Below, piece by piece: positions 43,409 to 56,390 of a stretch of 64,000 bases of DNA. The stretch lies in NCBI GenBank assembly GCA_016630905.1, contig WBMQ01000012.1:1054001-1118000 (forward strand), written 5' to 3'. Position numbers and translations under genes: made by a program. Position 1 is the first letter of the stretch, and every line of letters begins with the position of its first letter. The DNA is from Capillidium heterosporum. Lineage: Eukaryota > Entomophthoromycota > Entomophthoromycetes > Entomophthorales > Capillidiaceae. The notes below the pieces were generated by a model. It was given only the letters and a program-made list of their open reading frames with translations, did no database searches and was not told the DNA's origin.

Positions 43409-46092
43409 CTACTTTCCAATGTTCCCCAGCAAAAAGATCAGCTGCTTAGCCCACAATCCCGTCCTTAAACTGTAGTCATTAGGGAAGTGGGCCATATTTT
43501 CAACTAATCTCAGACGAAAGTCTACATCACTCATGTCACAGTTCGAAATTAGAGTACGAAGTTTGGCTATATATTTGAGTAGATCTACTGGGTTGATCCG
43601 TTCGTCATCAATACCACCAACTATCATAACTTTGGGAAACTTTGTCATTTTAGTGTTGATTCCATCCAAGTTAGTATATGGAGATATCAACCTCATACAT
43701 TCTAGCAATTTAGTGTTATTAGCATTGGTTAGGTCCCCCCATTCCTCAACTTCTACTTGAGTTAAGGGTAGGTCTGGGTTGCCCATGCTTGATATGACGT
43801 CTAAGAACGGTGAGTTCAAAAGTAAACTATTATAAAGTTCTTGGGACGCTACTTAGTACTAGTATTAAGGCTATAAGTTTACCTGGTCTACGATGTAGGG
43901 CTGAAGTGACGACAACAGCACCAGCTGAAGTAGCTTCACAGCATATGCATTTTTTGGGTTCCTCAATCTTAAATCTCTTTATCAGATAGTCGGTTGCGTT
44001 CTCAAAATCGATTATGCTATTTAATTTGTTGCCTTGTCTACCTTTGTGGTACCAGTCGGTACCTAATTCATTACCACCCCTTCCAAAAGTATAAATATTG
44101 AGGAACGTAGATGTTTTAAAAGTATACCTGACGTGAACTAAACAGATTACCCAACCTCGCTTCAATAATGGTAGGTGGTAGGGTCTAAAACTTGGGTTGG
44201 TACTGATCCCGTAGCTTCCATACGCTGTCATCAAAATGGGTGTCCTACTTACATTAAATAAATAGTCTTGTAGAATAAATTTACCTTCCATCAATGTCAA
44301 GATTTTTATTATAGTACAAAGTGATCGGCAAATTTTCATCCAAGCTTGGGATAGCTACCTGCTTCAAATTTTATATCGTCCAAGTAGGGTGGTAGGTTAC
44401 TATTGAAATCTAAAATTCAGTTACAGATAAACTCCACGTACTTTTACAAATTTTACCTCTAACATCAAACTTATTAGATAATTGTACCTTTGGCTTCATG
44501 TCATATAGACTAGCTTTGACATTTTGAGGTGGGCTGATAGGTGATTCTACCAGCAAGTTTATGTCGGTTTCGGTAACTAACTAAAAATAAGATGAATATG
44601 GATAAGCTCATACCTTACTTTAGTGTTGCCTATAGGGTGTAAAGTAACAGGTAGGAATTGTCTTTTATCATTAGTTATTGAAATCTCCTTTAAAATATTG
44701 GATTCAAAGTGGTAGTACCAAACTTTGTTGACAGCTTTATATTTGCCAATAACTACTGCAAATTCCTAAGTTTATTAAAAATTAATAAAACTAAAAGTAT
44801 ATATAAAGATACTTACATTATAAAGTTCCACATCGACGATGACAATATTTGGATCTAGTGCCACCTTCTTGGCTTTCGAAAACCAATCTTTAGGATCACT
44901 ATAAAAATCTTTTTCAGGCAGTAACAGAAGTTGGAAATTGGAGCTTGATAGGTTGGTCAGTATAACAAAATTATCCTATATTATAAAAGTGACATCAGCA
45001 AAAGACATATTTTAAAGAGTAGAGGTACGTTGATATGATCCACATAAACTTCTACCTCCTTACAAAGTTCCTGGAATAGAATGGGAGGTACACCTTTTAT
45101 TAGTTGGTTGGTAGCTACCAAGTAGGTTTGAGAACTCGTGAGTTTGGATCCAGTTATCACAACAAATTTCTAAAATCATAAAATCAATAAAAAACTAACT
45201 TTACATTGAATTTTACTTTAGATCGCGACAAGTTGACATCCAAAAACAGTTCTTTACTTTCCAAAAGTAGATCTTCCTTTCCATCTACAAACTTGAACAG
45301 TTGACTAGGTCGCAATTTCTCATCTAGAATCGTATAGACTACACTCCACTTACCTTGGTCATTCAAGTTGATGAAATTAAAGACCTTATCTCTGAAATGG
45401 AGCAACTTGACTATTTGAAAACCAGGTCGGTCGGTATAGATTGCCAATTGAAAGCAGCAGAGGTAATGGTACTCTTTGGTGTTGGGTTGTAAACTTAAGT
45501 ATAGAACATTGGTTTGTATATCAAAAGTTAACTTGATGACTTTTACTCTTTCTAAATCTTTCTTTTGATTCAAAGTTAACTTATCCTCAAGCTTATTTTG
45601 TATTTCGTTTAGACCATCAAAGACAACTATCTACATAAAAATAAATACATTGAGTGAATGAGACAAAATATAGTTACTTTATTGTACTTAGGCTTCTTTA
45701 CTTCTCAAATAATACAAATTGCAACTACTATCAAAGTAATGAAAGTAACCATCATCTTCGAATATTAGGTATATATCATCTTCGTACCTACTTCTATCTT
45801 GAGATTCAGCAATCGATTGAACAAAGTTCAGTTCGTCGACAAATTTAGTTACCGCTTTTTTTTGAAGTTGAAATTTAGAGTCAAAGTACTGGTTCTCTTT
45901 CAACATGTACTGGTAGGTTAAAGTATCTTTGGTTCTATCTAAGGAGGTTAAATGTTGGAACCTATCGAAGCATTTTGTCGCTGTCTTTGCTGCTAAGGAA
46001 GGTGGCAGTGGTGGTGGTATAGGTGGTTTAATCGATTGGAGCCTGTCGACTAGACTGTTGACCTTCAACCTGTTGAAGTACCGTTTCAACAT
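43409..46092 (-). CDS. Prolyl-oligopeptidase family (S9, oligopeptidase B-like) peptidase, mitochondrial-type presequence
   Basis: Exons (minus), best estimate: 46092-45750, 45700-45678, 45630-45205, 45169-45029, 44975-44817, 44765-44619, 44580-44457, 44409-about 44360, about 44358-44285, 44244-44128, 44079-43883 and 43848-43409. The start MLKRYFNRLKVNSLVDRLQ is presequence-like. After a beta-propeller region comes the hydrolase domain: VAIPSLDENLPITLYYNK, LMTAYGSYG, GWVICLVHVRGGNELGTDWY, nucleophile block EATSAGAVV (usual GGSAGG), VMIVGGIDDERI (Asp) and ENMAHFP (His). The Ser-Asp-His triad is therefore present, but the Gly-rich nucleophile elbow is altered. The family cleaves oligopeptides after basic or Pro residues. 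Two joins are weak: intron 1 (donor GTTACT) and the one near 44359, where one base remains unexplained. The gene is AT-rich compared with neighbours. Confidence 0.8.
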
Positions 46093-46920
46093 AGTTTTTT
46101 ATCTGTAAGTTCAGGCTGGAAGCATGATCAGAATTTGGCTTTGTAGAATTTAGCAAGTTTTGATCAAAATTCTAAAAATGGATTTGGAAATGAGTAATGA
46201 GAGTTGCTCTGTAATAATCAAAAATGTAACTTAGAATCGGCGAGAATGAAATGCTGGCTAATAACAATGGTCTATAAAGTAGTGTACTATAAAATAAAAT
46301 AGTTATTTATAGCTATTTTAATGTAGGGATATTATAAAAGTAGATGTATCCTAGTGGAGGTTTAGATTGAAGGATGATTATTAGGATTCGCAAAGCTATA
46401 CTTTTACAAATTTATCGGGTTGAAATGTATAATCCATCATCTACCTCCATCTTAGAGGTCAATGTAAAACCCAATATACTCTGACAAGCTTATAAGGTTT
46501 ATCTACCACAGCTCGGCTCCATTTATCCATCTCTTGATTTATATCACCCTTAACTCAGTCTTAAGATCCAACTAGCATTTTCTTTGGAATTCAAGCTTTT
46601 CCTTTCATAAATTTCTTTAACGTAAGCCTCCATATGTTTCAATCTTCCAAAAATACTTTACAATGGTAATCGTATTCTTACCTTTAATCAAAAACAAATA
46701 CTAAATAGTGCATATTAGTGTTACTTAAATGTGCCAACTAAAAAATCGAAAGTTATTTAGGAAAACATTGCAAAGATTTGCCAAGAACTCAGTAGCCAAT
46801 AGATAGCCTATTTAAAGAGAAATGATAAGGTATCACAAACTCAAATACTTCGAAAACATTCGATAAATTTTTATAAATCCATCACTACAGCTTCAATCTC
46901 TCATACAAAACTAAAAAACC
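46093..46920. other. Divergent spacer S9 peptidase / PET117
   Basis: 828 bp between two start codons pointing apart. AT-rich, no obvious site. Confidence 0.5.
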
Positions 46921-47277
46921 ATGTCGATAAGAGCCAAGACGGTATTTGCTTTATCCTGTGCCTTCACCACAACAATGGTGCTAGGTGTCCACTACTTACA
47001 GAACGAGGAGCGTTATGTATAGCCTAATTTCAAAACAACCTCCAACATATACCAACTAAAAATTTCAAACTAGATGATGCGAGAAGGTCCACGCCGCGAC
47101 GACAAAAAGCTGGCCCAAAAACTCAATCAGACTCCTGAAGAGTTACAACAGAGTTTAGAACGGAGGGAACTCAACCGTTTGGAATTAGAGCAACAAGCTT
47201 TGCTGTATACCAAATTGAAAGCCGAGCAAAAGACAAAGCAGGTTGACTACCTGCTAGATAAACCTAATACGGAATGA
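46921..47277 (+). CDS. PET117: Pet117, cytochrome c oxidase assembly factor
   Basis: Pet117 links heme A synthase (Cox15) to complex IV assembly. Exons 46921-47016 and 47074-47277 give 99 residues, about the family length (yeast is slightly over 100). The start MSIRAKTVFALSCAFTTTM is the typical Pet117 N-terminus with one membrane helix, followed by VLGVHYLQNEERYMMREGPRRDD, containing the conserved His-Tyr-x-Gln ... Arg-x-x-Met segment, and a helical Glu/Gln/Leu/Lys tail. The intron is 57 nt, donor GTATAG, with CTAAAAAT branch-like sequence near its 3' end. Confidence 0.9.
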
Positions 47278-48059
47278 TGAAAGTAAGTTTTTCTTTACTT
47301 ATTTAGTTCACTTTGATTTGATATAATTTTCGGACTTCAAAGAAGGCTTATAGTTTTTTTCATAGACTATTTTGAGTCGATACATCTGTCCTAGATCAAC
47401 ATCTATCTTTTTAATAAGGATGGAAAACTAGAGTGAATACCCAGCTTCTTTTATTTCATTTTACCTATATATTTTAAATCGTTTAAGCCTTAATTTTCAA
47501 AATAGTTTGTCTAAAGATATATTTATTTGAATATTACGATTTTTTCAATGTAAGTCTTTGTATATACAATGTACATACAAATATTTCAAGTTGAAGAGTT
47601 GGGATTTCATACAAACATCTTTATACAATTTTGAATGATAGTAGGTAGGACATTAAGGTTTAACTTGTAGAGGTGGGTGGTTATTTAAGGGAAATCGGGA
47701 GCTGGCTACAACTTAGTTGACATTTTATTTTTTACTAATAGTAATTCCATCATTCAATTTTACTAAAATTTTCTATTAGATGGTTCATATGGGTTCTACC
47801 TCTAGATTTACCAAGCTTGTGTACGTACATTAAATTAACATGATAGTAAATTTTTGCAGTAATAGTTTCAAATACGGTTAACTTTTATTTTTTGTACCTT
47901 TTTGAGCAACTATTAGTATCGTTAACTAGTAAGTATACTAAAATTACATATTTTCATATAAATATATCTTTACGCTCATCCTATTGGTATTATAATAAGC
48001 TGATATAAACTAAATATATAATGTAGCTTTATTATAAATTCAAGGGGTCTTTGTAGCAC
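47278..48059. other. Start of a 5.8-kb gene-poor stretch
   Basis: 782 bp of very AT-rich DNA downstream of PET117. No gene or repeat recognised. Confidence 0.5.
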
Positions 48060-49185
48060 TCAGTAAATTGTCGTCGTAAAAGGCAGAGTCCTTGTCATCA
48101 GATTCATCACCCAGTTCAACTCAATTTGCTAATAAAACTATCGCTAAATTAATTTACTATTTTGGTTATGACTAGCCTCTAAGGGCATCTTCCCTTTATC
48201 GAAGTCACCCTTGAACTATTGTATTACTGGAAGGTGGGGTCCATCATAAAGGCGATAAAATCCAATGTGCCGATAAGTCCTAAGGTCAATTAACATAGGA
48301 TAGCAAAAATAGATAGTCCAAATGCGAACTCCGAGCGAATTGTCATTCTTGGTTAACACCATCATACTTTTGACAAATATACCATTGAAGGTGATGAAGC
48401 AATACAGGAGGTAGAGTGAGTTACATATTGATTAGTCAAAAAATACCGATAAGCATACTTATACTCGAGATGACAACCTTTTTATATAGTTCTGTTAAAA
48501 GTTGACTAATGGGTTAAAAACCTCTGAAATTTTTTTGATCTACCCAAAGTATTAAGGTTAGTCTGCAGCTTATAGATAACTAAGGTACATACAGAATAAC
48601 AGTATACGGCGGTTATAATGACTCAAAGTGTGACGAAGAAGAGCTCAAGCAGTTTGGGGTTCTTGACATCCGCTACTATAGTGCGCCGGTTAGCTTTATT
48701 TATTTACAAAAACTCTAGTGTCAAACTAAGTTGGATTTACACTTCCTCAAAGTTTACCATAGGTCGGAGTACACAGAAATAGCACTAAACCTATGAAATC
48801 TCTCCAGTATCCATAATTTTATTTCTTTATTGAGGAGTTTGCCCTGGAGGAATTCAAGGTGCAGATAATGATGCTCAAAGAGCAGTAAATTTATCTATCA
48901 AAGAACATATAAAAGGCGAAAAAGGAGCAGATAGGACCGAAGCCAACGGTAGAGAAGCAGGAGATGATATTAAAGATAAAATCTATGAATACGATATCGA
49001 CTTGCAAATATAAAATGATTCGATCTAACAAGGTTCGATCGTAGAAAGCTAAGATAGCTAGCCTAGAATCAATAGAAAATGATTACAGATTATGGCAAGT
49101 AGAGTTAGTAGTATGAAGGATAGAACAGTGTTAGGCATGTTTAGCTTGGAGATGATGCCAAAAAGGTTTTTGTTGCGATGTCCAT
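48060..49185 (-). pseudogene. Decayed membrane-protein gene, copy A
   Basis: Read on the minus strand from ATGGACATCGC at 49185. The DNA matches copy B (51223-52120) over at least 300 bp, including TTCTATGATCGAACC / TATGATAAAAACC and the FIDFIFNII/FMDFTFHLI region. Multiple stops and shifts interrupt it, but hydrophobic segments survive: YDRTLLDRIILYLQVDI, FIDFIFNIIS, FNGIFVKSMMVLTKN, SLGVRIWTIYFCYPMLI. An acidic tail (LGDESDDKDSAFYDD) ends near 48060. It was a multi-pass membrane protein; I do not recognise the family. Confidence 0.7.
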
Positions 49186-51222
49186 GGTTGATACTCGATG
49201 ATAATACTGGTGGATATATTGGATCCCTAAGGCTGCACCAGCTTTATTTAACGATGGCTTTGAACAAGAGTAAATTCTTTCTTGTTAAATAGTCTTCATT
49301 TCACTAGTAATGAAAGTAGATGTGATTGTCAGGAGTTGGTGTAAATTTAGGAAAGGTATAGGTTATTTCAAAAATTTAGATAGCCTTAAACGATATACAG
49401 TGTATTGCCGAATCTATATTTGAAAGTGAGAAAAATTACAAACACGCTGCCTTTATACAAGCGACAGTTGGCAGTTGTGGTAAAAGATTTTTCAATAGCA
49501 AAGGAATAGTATTGTACAGAACTCTTTCCAGATACGTATAGATAACAAAGTAATGCTATAGTTCTAGAGATATCTTTAAAATTTTTAGAGGTATATGGTG
49601 AACAAAGGCTTTTTATTCCAAGCATTCAGATAAATACTACTTCTAAATATGTAAAGACAGTAAAGACTTATATTATTTCAAATTGGGCTTTATATAATGT
49701 ATTATACGAATGAAATGTATTTTTAACCTAAATTTGGTCACAAATGAGGAAAATTTTAGGCAGGATGCTGCTACATCAATGAGAACTTACTAATCTAGGT
49801 CTAGATGGATATATGTGATACATCGTCAAGGAACCTATATAAGGAAATATATGTTTTCAATAATAACTTTGACTCTTTTAAGGTTTTAAACAGAGGCTCT
49901 TTTCAAATATGTAGAAGTAGTAAAATATTGCGATCTTTCAAATTGTAAAAAGTTTGAAATGCTCAAAGTCAATCTAGTAAACGGATATAAAATAAGACTG
50001 GTTGGATTTTCTAGTTTGTAAACAAAAGAAATACCCTAAACTAACAGATGTTTTGTAAAATAAAAGTGATGTAGGTAGATCCTGTAATAAATCTGCTTTA
50101 AGAACAGATTTATTCTGTATAGCTCTCAAAGGGTGAAGACGATGGATAAAGTTGAAGGTATGATTGGCTTGAAGTTAGTTTTCTACCTTAGCTAGATTAT
50201 AGAGAGTTTTGAAGACGTAATATTGTTTATAGGATCTTAATATATTGATGGAATATCTATTTGTAACAAAAGTTAGCTTCATATTGATGGTTTAATATAG
50301 GTGATTTTCCTATAATTGAATTTTAAATACAAATTACCAACATACTTCAACATGTCCATCAAATTTACAAGCCTATATACTATAAATAAACTTTTCCTAA
50401 ACTCACCAACTTAATTGATATGTAGCTATATATATTTACTATTTGCTCGGTTTACAAATAGGTAAACACCTTGGTTCGTAAATTTTCCTTTTAAAATAAA
50501 TGTATATATAGATATATCCACTACGTTTTCAATTGATAAAACTTTTATCGACTTTTTAGGATAGGAATATCCTGCTGTCCTTTCAAAGTAGATTTGAATG
50601 ATTAGCTACATGGAACTTCAACAGCGAATCTATATACTACCAAATTGAATTACATCTGTATCTTTGAAAGCTATATAGCTATCGTATATATATATGAAAA
50701 TTTCATAGTATATAAATCATTGAGTAGTTAAATACTGTATACAGTTTATAGGGATAAGGTTGTCAGAAGGAACAATACGTGAAAATGTTTTTTCATTTAT
50801 CTTTGGCCTATCCTAAAATCAAAATTTAGGTAGACAAGCTGAAATATAGATATATATTCTTAAGTGCCTTTCGATTTCATCGAAATGAAAGGAGGAAACA
50901 TTCCTATTAAAACAAACTATCTGGCTCAAAAGTACAATATATTGAACTTATGCTTTCAATATCAACTTGATAGTATCCAACAACCGATGGACACCAAATT
51001 GAATGTATCCTTAGCTGATAGATAAAGAACTCTAGTTTATTTTAATGGCTTCTTAAATTGTGCTCAAGAGCTTCTGAATATTAAAATTTGTTGGATTGTG
51101 AAAAGTGAAATATATTTAAACAGTAATAATATGTCCATGATGAAAGATATCTCTAACTAACTAATTTCGATACCAGCTCAGGACATTCAGGCTTTACTTC
51201 AAATACCATTCAAATATCAACA
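49186..51222. other. Spacer between the two decayed membrane-protein genes
   Basis: 2.04 kb, AT-rich. An 11-bp hairpin with one bulged G and a 3-nt loop lies at 50867-50892 (CCTTTC ... GAAAGG outer arms, ATTTC/GAAAT inner arms). No intact gene seen. Confidence 0.5.
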
Positions 51223-52120
51223 ATGGATATTACTAAAAAGGTCCTCTTCAATGCCACTCCCAAGCTAAATATGCTTAGTAGTGTCCTATAATTTATATTT
51301 CCAACATTACTCGCCCTAATATATAAGTTTACATGTGAATTTCAATCCAATATATTTTGTTATTTATGATAAAAACCTATTGGATCAGATCGATTTACAT
51401 CTCCAAGCTGGAATAGCCTTCATGGACTTCACCTTCCACCTCATATTCTACATCTTCAATAACGTCGATTCCAGACCTACCTGCTCTTCGCCTTATACAT
51501 ATTCTTTGAATGACAGTTCTATTGCTTTTAAAACGTAGTCCGCTCTAAATTTACAGCTAATGTTCTTCCAAAACATTTCTTACAACCCCAAATAAGAGTG
51601 TTGGTACTGGGCAAATTATATCGATTTAGCTTTAGAGTACACTTTGATATCCTTTATCTGGCTAGCGTGCAATAGGTTACTGTACCTACTATGTTACTCC
51701 ATAGCTTTGAGTGATGCCTTTGTCGAAAATATAACAATGCTGGCTAAAAATGGCAACTCATTAGGAATTTATATTTGAGCAGCTTACGGGAGTGGTAAGA
51801 TCCCATCCAAAACCACTTTAGTTTTTAGGGCTTATAGATACCTTCAACTTTATTGTCTTATGCTAGATCTCACTTTCCAGAATGCAATTTTGGCTTGTAT
51901 AAGGGTGCCAAAGTAAAGGTTAGCAAGTTCTTTGCTAAAGAGGATAATATCTACGACAGTAAGTAGGGTTCGTTTATTATAGCTACTATAGTTTTTTAAC
52001 TGAGTTAGACTCAGAAGCTAGCGTTGACCTTGGTAATGGTACATCTAAGGATTCGGCTCAACAATTTTGTAAAAGATCTTTAAAGGGAATATATCACTAG
52101 TAGTTTGATTGTAGTAAATA
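51223..52120 (+). pseudogene. Decayed membrane-protein gene, copy B
   Basis: Starts ATGGATATTAC and aligns with copy A. Segments survive in different frames: YDKNLLDQIDLHLQAGIAF, FMDFTFHLIFYIF, then ITMLAKNGNSLGIYI, with stop codons between. The NGNSLG / KNDNSLG motif is shared by both copies. The two copies are oriented head to head 2 kb apart, consistent with an inverted duplication followed by loss. Confidence 0.65.
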
Positions 52121-53075
52121 TACTTTGAACTTATGGGTCCAATGATATCAGTCACTACTTTTTTGATAGTCATATATATATTTGTTTAAGATTCTTGTAG
52201 TTATAAACATTTAATTATATACCTATATTCAAACTTTTAGTACCTTAAACTTCAAGATCCTTGGAATGGCTGTATTCCTGTTCCAATAGCTTCATATAAT
52301 TTCATGATTCGAATAAAAGCTATAATGTACTAGACACTTCCTGGAAATATACTAGTCCGATACCTATATCCCATTTACTCATCACTTTTTCCAGACAGTT
52401 TTTTCCATAAAATACTTTGACCATTCACTCAGATTACTTGAATCCAAAAGATGTAGTGTACTTCCTTTTATTGTTCTTTCTTCCAGCAGGTATACCTCCT
52501 GCAATGGGTTTGAGGCATCTATGCTAAAGAAACAAAATAATGATAATGTAAATAAAAACCTCTGGCAATTATTTACATTTCATGTTATATATCAAACTAC
52601 ATCATTAACTACTATAATTGGGTACTTAAAGCTTAAGCTAATAGCTTTTGCGGATTCCTTCAATATATGACGCAGTTTTATTCGAATCAGTTTCAAATTA
52701 GATAAAGTTCATACACCATTCCTGCATATCGTTACCCAAGTTCCTTTATTGAACACTACAGAGGCTAAAGCTCAAGCAGCTTTCAATCCACTTGCAGGAA
52801 AGCAAATTTCTAGATAAAGCGATCAGCGGAGTTGACTAAAATATCCGGAATCGCAACTCGGAGAGTTGCACAACGAACCTTCAATTTTGTACTGCAAGCT
52901 GATTTGAACTCCAAACTGTCCAAACATCCCAGCTCAATGAAAGTTCGCAAAACGTGATTTCCCATAAATTCTATTCGGTGCATAAGCTTAGCCTAAAGTC
53001 TAAATTCCGGCTTGGAATTTGATCTGGCAAAACTAAATTTACGCTTCTATCTATCAACACAGCACCCAACCCAAC
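52121..53075. other. Spacer upstream of SNF7
   Basis: 955 bp between decayed copy B and SNF7. Less AT-rich in its last 250 bp, which is probably the SNF7 promoter. No gene recognised. Confidence 0.5.
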
Positions 53076-53765
53076 ATGTCCTGGCTATTTGGAAGACCTA
53101 AAGCACAAACGGTAGCAAAGGAATCTATAACTAAACTCAGAGAGAACTCAATCATACTGGAGAAGAGGGAGCTGCATCTGCAATCTCAAGTGGATAAGGA
53201 AATAAAGAATGCCAAGATTCACCTTAATAACAACAACAAGAAAAGTAAATTTATTATTTAATTGCTTACTAATTATTTTTCAACAGAGGCGCTCGAAGCC
53301 TTGAAACGCAAAAGGCAGTGGGAGGAGCAGATAAACAAGCTATCAGCCACTCGCCTCAACGTCGACACCTTACTTATGACTATTGAAAACTCCAAGGTGG
53401 ACTTGGAGACGGTAAGCGTTATGAAGCAGGGAGCCCAAGCTATGAAGATTATGCAAAATGAGATGAAGATCGATAAAGTTGAAGATGCTATGGATGATGT
53501 ACGTGACCAGATGGCCAACGCCAACACCATCTCGGAAGCTTTAGCTGAGCCTATCGGTGTAGGTGCTGAATTCGACGACGACGAACTTATGCGTGAGCTA
53601 GAGGAGTTTGAAACAGAGTTGATTGATTCCCAGCTTACTGAGGCTAATGCGCCACCTGTATTTATTCCTCATCAGGAACCGGTTCAAGCTTCTAAGCAGC
53701 AGCATGTTGAATTGGATGAGGAGCAGGAGGACTTTGCTAGACTTCAAGCTGAGTTGGCTATGTAA
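53076..53765 (+). CDS. SNF7: ESCRT-III subunit Snf7/Vps32
   Basis: Snf7 polymerises into membrane-cutting filaments for multivesicular body sorting. Exons 53076-53244 and 53287-53765 give 215 residues. The N-terminal basic helix-forming segment (MSWLFGRPKAQTVAKESITKLRE) is followed by coiled-coil helices (LEKRELHLQSQVDKEIKNAKIH, ALEALKRKRQWEEQINKLSATR, VSVMKQGAQAMKIMQNEM, VEDAMDDVRDQM), an acidic C-terminus and a MIM-like end (EQEDFARLQAELAM). The ANT-like Met-Trp start and the length fit Snf7 rather than Vps20 or Vps24. The single 42-nt intron uses donor GTAAAT and ends CAACAG with a TACTAAT branch-like box. Confidence 0.93.
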
Positions 53766-54686
53766 GTTGCTGACGTACGTACCTTCTTCTTAATTCCCGT
53801 AGCATGTCTGATTTTTTAAAGCGATTCAATATATTTCTTTGAAGTGGTATATTTTTCAAGTTTTTTTGTTTTTAGGTTAGATGGGGCTTTTATACTGTAT
53901 GTTTGTATACTATAGAAAATGTCTTACAAATATATAAGACACTAAGCATAATATTGATTTATTAACAGCTTTTGGCTATGCTTCATATACTGTAAATTTT
54001 CATCAGCTTTGCTAAGTATATTTTCCAACTGATCTACTATTTATCTTTAATAGTTCCACTTGGCAAAGCTTGGCGAACTCGAAGTTGCCCTTCAAGTAAT
54101 TAATTTTATCATTACGTAAGTTCTAGTGAGTTTTCAATAAAAGCTTAATTGGCTTATCCAACTTGCCTTTCATAATAACAATCAGTTTCAGCAATATAGT
54201 CTTGACGAATGGTGATGATGAAAAGTTCATCAATTTAAGTTTACTTTCAAAATAACTTAGCCTCTCTATTGACAAGTAGTTTACCAGACTCACATTTCTA
54301 ATAGTAATTCTATAATTGTGCCATTACTTTATATTTTAAACTTATCGTCCTCATCAACTTTATTAGTAATACCATTATTATTTCATTTGTATAGCCTTTC
54401 CATCCATTCCCATCCATCATTTCGAAAATTAGAGTTGATTTCAGCTATATCAACACATTTCCAGACTAGATGGAGAAGTTCAACCTACGACGAATCTATA
54501 CTTTAGAGATCAACTTAGTATACGTATACAATTATAAATTAAAAAAGCCTATTGTTTTTTTAAAAAATTGATAGCAATTTCTTTGCCTTTAAGCCATTTC
54601 CATATATAATTCTACAGCTTATACCAGTGTCACCAAAATATTTAAAACTGAAAAACTATATAAAATACAAATTCAACCCCTCAACT
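53766..54686. other. Convergent spacer SNF7/ARC1
   Basis: 921 bp of AT-rich DNA between two 3' ends. The frame at 54318-54506 has no family features and is not supported. Confidence 0.5.
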
Positions 54687-56068
54687 TTATTTCAATGGAG
54701 CGTTCTTAGCAGTTTCAGTTCTACAGACCTCACCAGCAACCTGAAGGAAATGGAAGGTGCCAGTCTCAGCATCTTTCCAACCGGCCTTGCACTCATCATC
54801 AGTTAGAAGCCCGGGCTGCAAAGTCTCCCAGATCTTCTTCTTGGGGTTGAGTACAGGTTCGGGTAGGTTACCTTCGAAACCTTGGAACTCGACCTTGTCA
54901 CCGGGCTTGGAGTCAGCAGGAGGATTGACGAATTCAACTTTGCCTTCGGCACTGGTACCACATAAGACCATGGCGTAGGATTTAACACCACGCATGCTGG
55001 AGTAAAGTAAATTAGATGTATGTATTTAGCATTTAGAGGTACCTGACTGGCTTCAAGTTACAGACTACGATCAATTTACGACCCTAATATTTCAGTGGTG
55101 ATGACAATGAGTGAGTAAAGTTTAGGAAATATCGAGATGTACCTGCATCTGTTCAAGGGTGAAATGGTTGACTAAACCGGATACTACAGTCCTAGGCTCA
55201 GCTTCACCCATCTCGATCTGCTCGACATACAACGAATCAGCTTCTTCATGCTTCTTGACGCTGACAATCTCACCAACTCTCAAATCCAATAGTGAAGGAA
55301 TTATCTTCAGAGCTTCAATTTATCATAAGCTTCAATTAAAAATATGTCTAAATTTACCTTCCTTTGCGGCAGGGGCGGGTTGACTCTTTTTCTCTTTCTT
55401 CTTCTTAGCCAGACCTAAGGCCTCCATATCGACGATAAGTTGAGGTAAAGGATCCTCCTTCAATGTGGCTAGAGCACCCAATTTCTGCTGGACTTGGTTG
55501 GCCCAACGCATAACGTTCAAAAGGGTTTTCTGGTCTTCGACAGAGGAGGTACTAAGATAAGGGTGGAGGCGAAGGAAGGCGACGACGTCTGAAGGGCTGA
55601 ACTGATTTAAGGATAAGAAGGTTTTTCCAGAGAGGAAGGCGTTCACTTCCTATTTTTAATGCTTAATTATAAAATAAAAAATTAAAGTACCTTGGCTAAA
55701 GTGTTCAGTTCAGAAGCTGGAACTGAGGTCTTGGTCAACCACTGCTGAACCTAAAATCTGTTAGAGTACTATGCCAAGTTAAACTTTTACATCGGTCTGT
55801 AAAGCGGCATCACTAGCCTTGAACTTTTCATTAAGCTTGAAACTTAAAGCTAGGATTAGGACGTTCAGTTCTGAGATTTCACTACCATCTTCAAGCTTCA
55901 ATGAGGAAGCCTTTTAATAATAATAAATGTTAGATACCATTAAAATTAACACAAAATTACTGAGGCATCCTGGTTCAAAGTTAAATTCTGAAAGGTAGAT
56001 TCGGCATTCAAGTACTTGTAGATTTGGTAGAGTTCTTGATCCTGAGCATTGATGTTTAAAGTTGCCAT
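54687..56068 (-). CDS. ARC1: Arc1, cytosolic tRNA-binding cofactor of methionyl- and glutamyl-tRNA synthetases
   Basis: Arc1 holds MetRS and GluRS and delivers tRNA to them. Exons (minus) are 56068-55961, 55910-55791, 55750-55691, 55649-55358, 55312-55143, 55083-55043 and 54996-54687, giving 366 residues (yeast 376). The N-terminal GST-like domain runs about residues 1-160 ([22 protein letters not shown] ... [13 protein letters not shown]). A Lys-rich middle ([15 protein letters not shown]) leads to the EMAPII-like tRNA-binding domain: [59 protein letters not shown], then [12 protein letters not shown]. Introns fall before GRKL and after NLKPV. There is no presequence, unlike the shorter paralogue at 1.7-2.6 kb. 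Intron acceptors include the plain TTGAAG and TTAAAAG. Confidence 0.95.
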
Positions 56069-56390
56069 GTTGATAATCTTTGGGAAGCAAAGTTGGTGAT
56101 TAGTTTGCAAAGCTAACTTTATAAAGGCTTCTGAAAAATTTCATCATATAAATAATTATTTAATTGGTGTAAAATTACAAATTAGTATATAAAATTGACT
56201 AATTAAATATGTTTGGTATTGTTTTAACTAAACCAAAATCATAGAGAATTCAATAAGCAACCAATAAAGCTTTTCATTAAAGCTGAAAGTTATCCTTGAC
56301 AGCTTTCCAAACAAATTTTGTAGAACTTTCAACTTTCAACTCTCGAATTCAACAAGCCAACAATCCATCACAACAGTATTAGAAGACAAG
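56069..56390. promoter_or_regulatory. Divergent promoter ARC1/ELP1
   Basis: 322 bp between two start codons pointing apart, both tRNA-related genes. AT-rich. It contains TTTAAC- and CTTTCAAC-like repeats before the ELP1 ATG, but I see no defined site. Confidence 0.4.

Noticed and set aside
49021-49045. AGGTTCGATCGTAG as a possible tRNA T arm
   Set aside because: It is part of the decayed membrane-protein copy A and no cloverleaf forms.
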